Program-made: the position numbers and the translations under genes
Notes under the pieces: generated by a model
What the model was told of the DNA's origin: nothing
Seen by the model: the letters and a program-made list of their open reading frames with translations, nothing else
Database searches by the model: none
Assembly: GCA_003254925.1 (NCBI GenBank)
Contig: QANZ01007457.1
Coordinates: forward strand, 1-64,000
Direction of reading: 5' to 3'
Origin: Chamaecrista fasciculata
Lineage: Eukaryota > Streptophyta > Magnoliopsida > Fabales > Fabaceae
Length of the DNA: 64,000 nt
Part shown: one piece after another, positions 57,182-64,000 of the stretch
Layout of the letters: each line of letters begins with the position of its first letter
Position numbering within the stretch: the stretch's first letter is position 1

Positions 57182-58722
57182 ACACTAGTTCTAGGATTTA
57201 AAACTGTTTATGTGTACATATGATGTATGGTATGTGTGTTTACCGCTTTCAATCACTGTTTTTTGTTTTATAAAAATCCACCGAACGTTTTTCTTAAAAA
57301 TCCAATCTACAGAAAAAGGTGCAAATTATATGTATATGATACATATGGAGTCGATGGGATCGATTGGAAAAATTTTCTTGAGTTTTAAGGCTAAAATCGA
57401 AAATCCTTTATAATTATAATTAAAAGTGTTTTAATTATAATATTATAGAGGTGGCTGAAAATTTATTAAAATTATGAATTTTAAAAATTTTTGGGGTCAA
57501 TAATTTAAATTCTTGAATGTGATTCCTGAATTTTATAATTATTGATAAAAGGCCTAGTTTCAAGAAAAGGCATGTTAAAATTGCACAGACCCTAAATTGA
57601 ACACAATTTAAAAATGGTTTTTAATATGTGTTGTATGCCGTGTTTGACATAATTGTATGAATTGTTCATATTTGAATTGTGTGGTGTTGGATATGGCTCT
57701 AGGAGGTTTATTTTGGTAAATACGGCCTGCGTGTCGTCTCCCTCTACTCTTATGTAATTTTACTTTTAGTCTATACCTCAATGCAACTGGGGTTTATTCT
57801 CTTGTAATTTTGTTTTTATTTTTAAAAAATTTCTCTCATTGGCTTGGGAGAATTATAGGGTAGATGAGCCATATCTAAACACGGTGTATGTTTTTACATT
57901 TAGTTTGTATGTGATGCGCTAGATGTATGTTTAGGGAGCGAAATTTTAACATGCTACTTTATATATATCGCGCTACAACCACGTATACGATACGAGCGTG
58001 GGATTTTGTATACGATACAAAATCCGGGCACATGTTGATATGTATGTGATACATGGGGTAATAAACATTTGGCATGACTCGTTTAATTTTAAAAGGAGTT
58101 TTAAAATTAAACTTTAAAACGGAACATTTTAATAAATAAAAATCAAACCCTTTTAGAGAATCTTAAGTTTTTAATGTCGTCGCTAAAACACCCTGTCAAA
58201 ATCTTGTTCATCGTGGAGCAGTGATCGCTCTCAGCGACACATATCCACCTTGACCTTGAGGAGACATGGGTGAATGGGAGTTTCAACACGACGCCTATTA
58301 AAATCCTGGTTCTTTAAATGCGGTGATCGCCCTCAGCGACACGTGTTTAGTTGGGCCTTGATGATATGGGGTTGGGCTTCGGCCTAATTGTTTTGAACCT
58401 AGCCATTCACATATTTTATCGTGTGACTTAATGGGGTTATCAAAACGGTTTTGGACCTCAAGGCATTAGATGGGATAAACATGCCATAATAAGTATCATA
58501 TGATGATACAGTCCCAAATAACCAAAGAGTCACATAGAGATGTGATTGGTAAGGAGTTACCTACCTAAATAACCAAAGAGTGCATGATCGCCCTCAGCGA
58601 CGGTAAACTTTGGTGAAATATGGGTCTTAGCCACTAATAATAAATTTGACTGGGTTTTATAAAATGGTGGATATATATATTTACCTGCTAATTAAACCTT
58701 TCATATCTTAGTAGTAGAATCA
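57182..58722 (+). other. P6 leader
   Basis: 1.54-kb leader, homologous to the P4 leader along its whole length. It contains no supported gene; the frame at 57210-57413 is not kept in P4. Confidence 0.8.
58220..58604 (+). promoter_or_regulatory. three leader hairpin sites (P6)
   Basis: Sites at 58220-58243, 58321-58346 and 58582-58604. Each is TCGC, then a five-base loop, then GCGA; the loop is CCTCA in sites 2 and 3 and one base different in site 1. The spacing (about 100 and 260 bp) matches the other leaders. Confidence 0.6.
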
Positions 58723-59250
58723 ATGGCAACAAACAATAGTTCATCACTATCAATGCGATCTATCCTTGAGAAGGACAAATTGTCTAGGACAAAATTCCTT
58801 AACTGGTATCATGATTTGAGAATTGTTCTCACCCAACGAAGGAAGCTGCTAACTTCCTTGACTGGTTTTGTAATTTGAGAATTATTCTCACCCAACAAAG
58901 GAAATTTTGTGTCCTAGAAATCCCTCCCCTGAAGAGCATGCCAAGGACGTTCCAAGAGCTCAAAGAACTGCTTGGAGAAGCACTTCAATGACTCTGTGGA
59001 CGTTGCTTGCCTGATGCAAGCCACGATAGTCCAAAGAGTTGAACACGGGAATATTGTTGGCTGTTGAGATGGTGACACATCTCAAGGAAACGTTCCAGAA
59101 TCAGGGGAAAGGGAAGGGATAAGGAAAGAGGAAACGAGAAATCGTGGTTGGTGGGACCAAGCCAGCGGCTGAGCCTAACCCACTACCTACCAAGAAGGCA
59201 AGGCCTTCAAAGGATGCAATTTACCTTTTGAGAAATTGCAAATTGTATTT
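58723..59250 (+). pseudogene. copia gag (P6)
   Basis: The gag start after the leader shows SSLSMRSILEKDKLS, RIVLTQRRKL and later a Lys-rich gag end near 59105-59190. Contains an internal near-repeat of the LTSLTGF/RIILTQQRKF region. Decayed with several breaks. Confidence 0.68.
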
Positions 59251-60461
59251 AGAAGATCAAAAGAATAAAGGAGAGATGAGATCTCTACTTCTGGTATCTT
59301 TGTTATAGACGTTCACTTGTCTACTATAACCGCTTGGGTATTAGATACAGCATATGGTTTTCGCATTTGATGTGAAGGGTCTTAGAGACAGTAGAAAGCT
59401 GGACAGAAGTGGGATGGACCTACAAGTGGGCAATAGAGCAAGGGTTGCTGCTGTTGCTATAGGAACGTGCGAGCTTGTTTAGCCCTCTGGGCTTACCTTA
59501 TTGTTATCATGTACCTTCTTTAAAGTTCAAACAATGCTTCTCTTTCTTATTTGATAAGGAAGGTTTTGCATGTGTTGACTGAAAAGAATGGTGTTCAATT
59601 TATAAAGATGATGTTTATTTGCTTATGTGATTTGCGAGATAAACATTACTTTTTGAAATTGGAACGACAACACGATGACAAAATCTATAACACCAATACG
59701 AAAAGGATTGAGATTAGCAAATCTAATCCTATATACCTTTGGCATTGTCGTTTAGGCTATATAAACGAGAAACGCCTAGAGGAGCTCCATAGAGATGGAC
59801 TTCTAAGCTCATTTGATTTATGAATCATATGATGCTTGCGAATCTTGTTTACTTGGAAAAATGACAAAGGTGCCTTTCACTGGCCACAGTGGAAGGGCAT
59901 CTGACTTGTTGGGGATCATACATAGTGATGTATGTGGACCCATGAGTACCCAAGCCGGAGGTGGTTACTCTTACTAATTGCTTCAATAGGTTTGACTACG
60001 GCTACCTATTAAAGCATAAGTCGGAGTCTTTTGAAATAGAGATTTCAAAGTGAAGTACAGAACTAACTTGACAAGAAAATCAAAGTCCTTCGATCCGATC
60101 GAGAAGACGAGTATTTGAGTCAAGAATTTGTTGATCATCTTAGAAGCTGTGAGATGGTCTCACGACTTACCCCTTCTGAAACCCCATGGTGGGATGGCGT
60201 TTCTGAGAGGAGGAATCGAACTCTATTGGATATGGTTCGATCTATGATGAGTCAAACTGATCTTCCGCCATCCTTTTGGGGATATGCTTTAGAAGCTGCC
60301 GCGTTCACACTTAACCGTGTTCCGTCTAAGGCAGTTGAGAAGACACCATATGAGATATGGAGTGGGAAGAGTCCCATAGTGTCTTATCTCAAAATTTGGG
60401 GATGTGAAGTTTACGTTAAGCAAACGATAAACTATCTCCCAAATCCCTCAAGTGTCTGTTT
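59251..60461 (+). pseudogene. copia protease and integrase (P6)
   Basis: A protease echo near 59330-59480 (IGTCELV). Integrase zinc-binding region YLWHCRLGYINEKRLEELHRDG at 59740-59810 with CESCLLGK following. Catalytic core pieces: HSDVCGPMSTQAGGG near 59920, SQEFVDHLRSCEMVS and GVSERRNRTLLDMVRSMM (60115 onward), then PPSFWGYALEAAAFTLNRVPSKA. Decayed. Confidence 0.75.
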
Positions 60462-62184
60462 GTGGGATACCGCAAGGAAACGAGGGGGTATTATGTTTAC
60501 TGCCCGTCTGACAACAAAGTGTTTGTAGTCAGAAGTGGATTCTTCTTAAAGAAGGATCTTGTTTCCAAAAGAAACAGTGGGAGTAAGATAGATCTTGAAA
60601 GAGTTCAAGATTCACAAGACACTTCAGAGGCGCAGACGGAAACTAGAGAAGAACACAAGGTGTTGTGGAAGCTCCTCTAATAACATAAGGACAACGAAGT
60701 TCTGATAGAACACGTTTTCATCTACAAAGATATGGATCTTTGGTGACTGAAAACAAGGATGTGTTGCTCATGGAGCGTGGTAAGCCTACCACCTATCAAG
60801 AAGCTATCGTGGATCCCAACTCTGAGAAATGGGTTGAAGCCATGAAGGCTGAGATGCAGTCCATGTATGACAACAAGGTATGGACCTTGGTTGATGCACC
60901 TGAAGGCGTAAAAGCCGTAGGGTGCAAGTGGGTTTTGAGGAGAAAACTGACATGGATGGCAACGTCAATATCTTCAAGGCGAGGCTAGTTGCAAAAGGGT
61001 TTACTCAACGTCATGGGATGACGAAACGTTTTCCCCAGTTGCAATGGCCATATCCATTAGGATCCTGCTTGCCATAGTCGCATATTATGACTATGAGATA
61101 TGGCAAATGGATGTCAAAACAGCATTCCTTAGTGGAAGGCTGCCCGAGGATGTGTACGTGACACAACCTGAGGGGTTTGTATGTCCAGAGGAACCAGTAA
61201 AGGTGTGCAAGTTTCGGAAATCCATTTATGGATTGAAGCGAGCATCACGGAGTTGGAATCATCGTTTTGATGAGGTAGTCAAAAGAGTTTGGCCTCCTAC
61301 AAAACGCTGACGAGCCTTGTGTTTACAAGAAGGTTATGTGGGAGCACAATTGTGTTCTTGGTGCTATATGTCAATGACATATTGATCATTGGAAATATTG
61401 TTCCAACCTTAGAGATTGTGAATCGTGGTTGTGAAAATCTTTTTCAATGAAGGACTTAGGAGAAGTTGCCTATATTCTAGGCATTAAGATCTTTAAAGAT
61501 AGATCTTGTAGGCTTCTTGGATTGAGTCAGAGTACGTACTTGGATGAGGTACTGAAGGGGTTCAGTATGCAAGACTCCAAGAAGGGATTCATACCGATGA
61601 ATCAAGGATTGACCCTGAGCAAGAAACAGTGTCCCAAGATACTTGTTGAGTGAGGGCGTATGAGTGGCATCCCTTATGCTTCGGCAATAGGATCCATCAT
61701 GCTGTGTACTCGACCCAATGTGTCGTTTGCCCTAAGCATGACAAGCCAGTTCCAACAAGACCCTGGTGAGGATCATTGGACCGTTGTCATAAGCATCCTT
61801 AAGTACTTAGGAAGAACTAAGGATGAATTCTTGGTTTATGGTGGAACTGATGTGTAATTGGTTACATAGGTGCCCGTTTTCAAAAACCTACCAAGATAAA
61901 TTTAAATCGCAGTATGGATACGTGTTTCTCCTGAACAGTGGCATCGTGAGTTGGAAAGGTTCCAAGCAGAGCACGATTGCTGCTTCTACAACAAAGGGTT
62001 GGTCGCGTGGAAACGCATACCGTAAAAACTAGTTTCTGAAGTATGCTTGGTGGTCACCCTGTGGAGACAGGAAGACACCAAACGGGAAACGGTTCCCCAC
62101 TGATGTTCCGACAGTGATATATACTCAGACGTAATCACCGAGAGATGGTGATATCAAGATATGTAAAGTAGCAGACGAGGATGA
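60462..62184 (+). pseudogene. copia RT and RNase H (P6)
   Basis: RT pieces: YRKETRGYYVYCPSDNKVFVV, WVEAMKAEMQSMYDNKVW, VGCKWV, QMDVKTAFLSGRLPEDVYV, SIYGLKRASRSWN, the LYV-D-DI strand area near 61365, and YILGIKIFKDRS. RNase H begins near 61860 with a YGYVFLLNSG region and then departs from the P1/P2/M6 type in the same manner as P4. Many breaks. Confidence 0.77.
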
Positions 62185-64000
62185 TGATGGAGATTGTGCC
62201 CTAGGGCCAATCATTTTATAAATATGTTGTGAACATATTAATTAATTTATAGAGATAAATTAATGGTTATCATATTATTAGCATGTTTACTATGATAACA
62301 GTCCGTGATTAATTATAGGATAATTAATCTAAACTGTCCCTGGTCGCTCACTCAAGTGGGAACTCGAGATGAACCAAGACCAGCATGACCTCGGTGCATA
62401 GAGATGCATGCACTAGATGCTGGTACGAGAGTCCTGGTGCAATTACGTAAGGAGTTACGAGTTGCTAGACCGACCCGGAGAGTCCTGCATGGGTTTTAGT
62501 CATTAGCTAGTCTCTCCTATACACCTATCACGATGCCCTTAGACCTGAGGTCTTCATCATTTCGGCGTTGTAGTTGTCAAACTTTAGCTTAGTCTAACGT
62601 TACCCGTAGCAGGGTAGCCATAAGGGCTAAGTACGGGTTTGGTTGATTGCCGTGCTGAGGAGTGTGGTTGACCAAGATGGAATTTTGTCCCTCATAGAAG
62701 ATGAGAGATATTTAACTGGGCCCCTCGATGAGTCTGTCCAACGAATGTGTGGCCACACTGGAAATTAGGACTTACTCAAGGAATCGAGAAAGTTGAGGTT
62801 TGGATTTTGGATGACTTTCCCATGCCTAATCCATGACCAAAATATCGTAGGACAAAAAGGGATCTAGACAAGGTGGTACTGAGGTTAAGTCGTTTCGGCG
62901 ATAAACGATAACTCACGTGTTTTGGGTAGTCGTGATGGCTTGCTAGAGTCCGCTCTCGACTTGTAAGTCATAGAGATGACTTGCTGCCAACTTCACGTGG
63001 GGCCTGCTGGGTCACACACGAGCAGGATCAAGATGCCACATCGGGACACGAATTAGGGTTAATTCGTGGGTCACATAGGTGACACCGTTTAAGACATAAT
63101 TGACTGTCTTGGGACATGAAATATTGTCTTAAATAATTATCTACAGATATATGATATTTAGATTTGTGAGACAAATTTAAATATATATATATGATAATTG
63201 TTAAATAGATAATTGGATTAGGCTATTTACAATTATATTCCTATTTATAATATTAGGGACATATAAATCAGATCAGGTTCCTAAAAGTTAGGAAATTATT
63301 GATTTATTAAATTCACTAATATTAGGATAAATGGGGTAGAGGTTGGCGCCTCTTATAATCATACATTAATTAATAGAAATGTTTTATTAATTAAAGTCAT
63401 GGCTTGAGATTTGAAATTCAAATAGATTTGATCTAAATTTCAAATGATTGAATTAAATATATTAAGGTAATATTTTAATTCAATAATATATAGGGAAGTC
63501 GAAATTTTAGGTCTAAGGTTGGATTTAAATATTAGTGTAATATTTTAATTCAATAAAGACTAGAATTCAAGATTCAAAAGATTGACTAAAGATATTATGG
63601 TAATATCTTAAATCAATATTGTTGGAAAATAACAAATTAGTTATAACTTCCTAAGAGTTAGGTTTGTTATTTTGATTTATTAAATTCCAACAAGATAAAG
63701 GGGACTTGGCACATGAGGGTAGGATCTTTTGGGAAGATTTGATCTTCCAATTTGATTCTCCAAGATTGCATTTGAATTCAAATTATAATATTAAGGTAAT
63801 ATTATAATTAGGAATTCAAGTCCTAAAATTATGATATTATTGTAATCTCATAATTTAATAAATTGATAATCCTATAATTTAGGGATTCCCTAATTATAAT
63901 TATCAAAACCCCAAACCCTATAGATAGATAGCATAAGTCGACTTTCCCCAAGTCTCTCACACTTGGAATTTCGACTTTGCCTAGCTAATTCACAAGAGCA
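62185..64000 (+). repeat. copia LTR P7, runs off window
   Basis: Starts TGATGGAGATTGTGCCC and follows the P4 LTR subtype (GGACAAAAAGGGATCTAGAC, ATATATATATATGATAATTG, paired AGGTTGGCGCC words), not the P6 5' LTR. About 1.8 kb is visible and the end lies outside. Either the 5' LTR of another element inserted in P6 or a replaced 3' LTR. TATA-like TAGATAGATAG lies near 63920 with TCGACTT words after it. Confidence 0.82.

Larger units (their letters stand above)
55108..62184 (+). mobile_element. Ty1/copia element P6
   Basis: Forward copia with 5' LTR (55108-57167), primer-binding site, leader, gag and pol remnants, inserted in the end of G2. Coding sequence is broken in many places, though RT and integrase pieces stay recognisable. 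The internal wording is close to P4. The LTR that follows at 62185 is of a different subtype and no polypurine tract precedes it, so P6's own 3' LTR may be absent from the window. Confidence 0.82.

Overview
This window reads as intergenic DNA of a flowering plant, probably a eudicot, although the species cannot be named from the sequence. It is AT-rich and I see no intact host gene. Nearly all of it is a nest of LTR retrotransposon fossils. Most belong to one Ty1/copia family with very long LTRs (about 1.8-2.3 kb), an unusually long leader (about 1.5 kb), an initiator-methionine-tRNA type primer-binding site (TGGTATCAGAGCC), and the copia domain order gag, protease, integrase, reverse transcriptase, RNase H. 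I use working names: M for copies on the reverse strand, P for copies on the forward strand, and G for the Ty3/gypsy copies.

Layout, left to right. M1 (1-3795, reverse, 5' end only) abuts the RNase H and 3' LTR of P1 (3796-6443). M2 (6444-8322, reverse) carries integrase to leader. P2 (8323-9609 and 18820-21335) is split by the whole element P4 (9610-18819). A leader-gag piece, P3 (21336-21884), meets M3 (21885-25844, reverse) tail to tail. M3's LTR abuts the gag of M4 (25845-29545, reverse), and M4's LTR abuts the last 176 bp of another LTR (M5, 29546-29721). Then comes G1, a Tat-lineage Ty3/gypsy element (29722-30090 and 40062-42365, reverse). G1 is split by the full-length copia element M6 (30091-40056), which still has a 5-bp target duplication AGTTT. 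A partial LTR (P5, 42366-43475) closes this half.

From 43476 to 48685 lies an island without the copia family. It holds three small inverted-repeat DNA elements (two with clear target duplications), AT microsatellites, and a stretch that resembles an old leader of another retrotransposon. G2 (48686-55107, forward) is a second Tat-lineage element. It has reverse transcriptase, two RNase H domains, integrase, and a long antisense reading region (52152-54782) of the kind known as the Tat/Retand extra ORF. P6 (55108-62184) is a copia element with 5' LTR, leader and decayed gag-pol. A further LTR (P7, 62185-64000) runs off the window.

The most interesting signals are these. (1) A small hairpin motif occurs three times in every copia leader, and its loop is nearly the same in all three sites of a copy but differs between copies. 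(2) A block inside the G2 reverse transcriptase/RNase H region looks like an intron. (3) The antisense ORF of G2 has a recognisable domain order, and its acidic tail recurs in G1. (4) P4 has nearly identical LTRs around badly decayed coding DNA that shares derived sequence with P6, as expected of a non-autonomous lineage. (5) Two copies of a palindromic element with modular arms each have perfect 9-bp target duplications. All identities were judged by eye; no alignment or database search was run.
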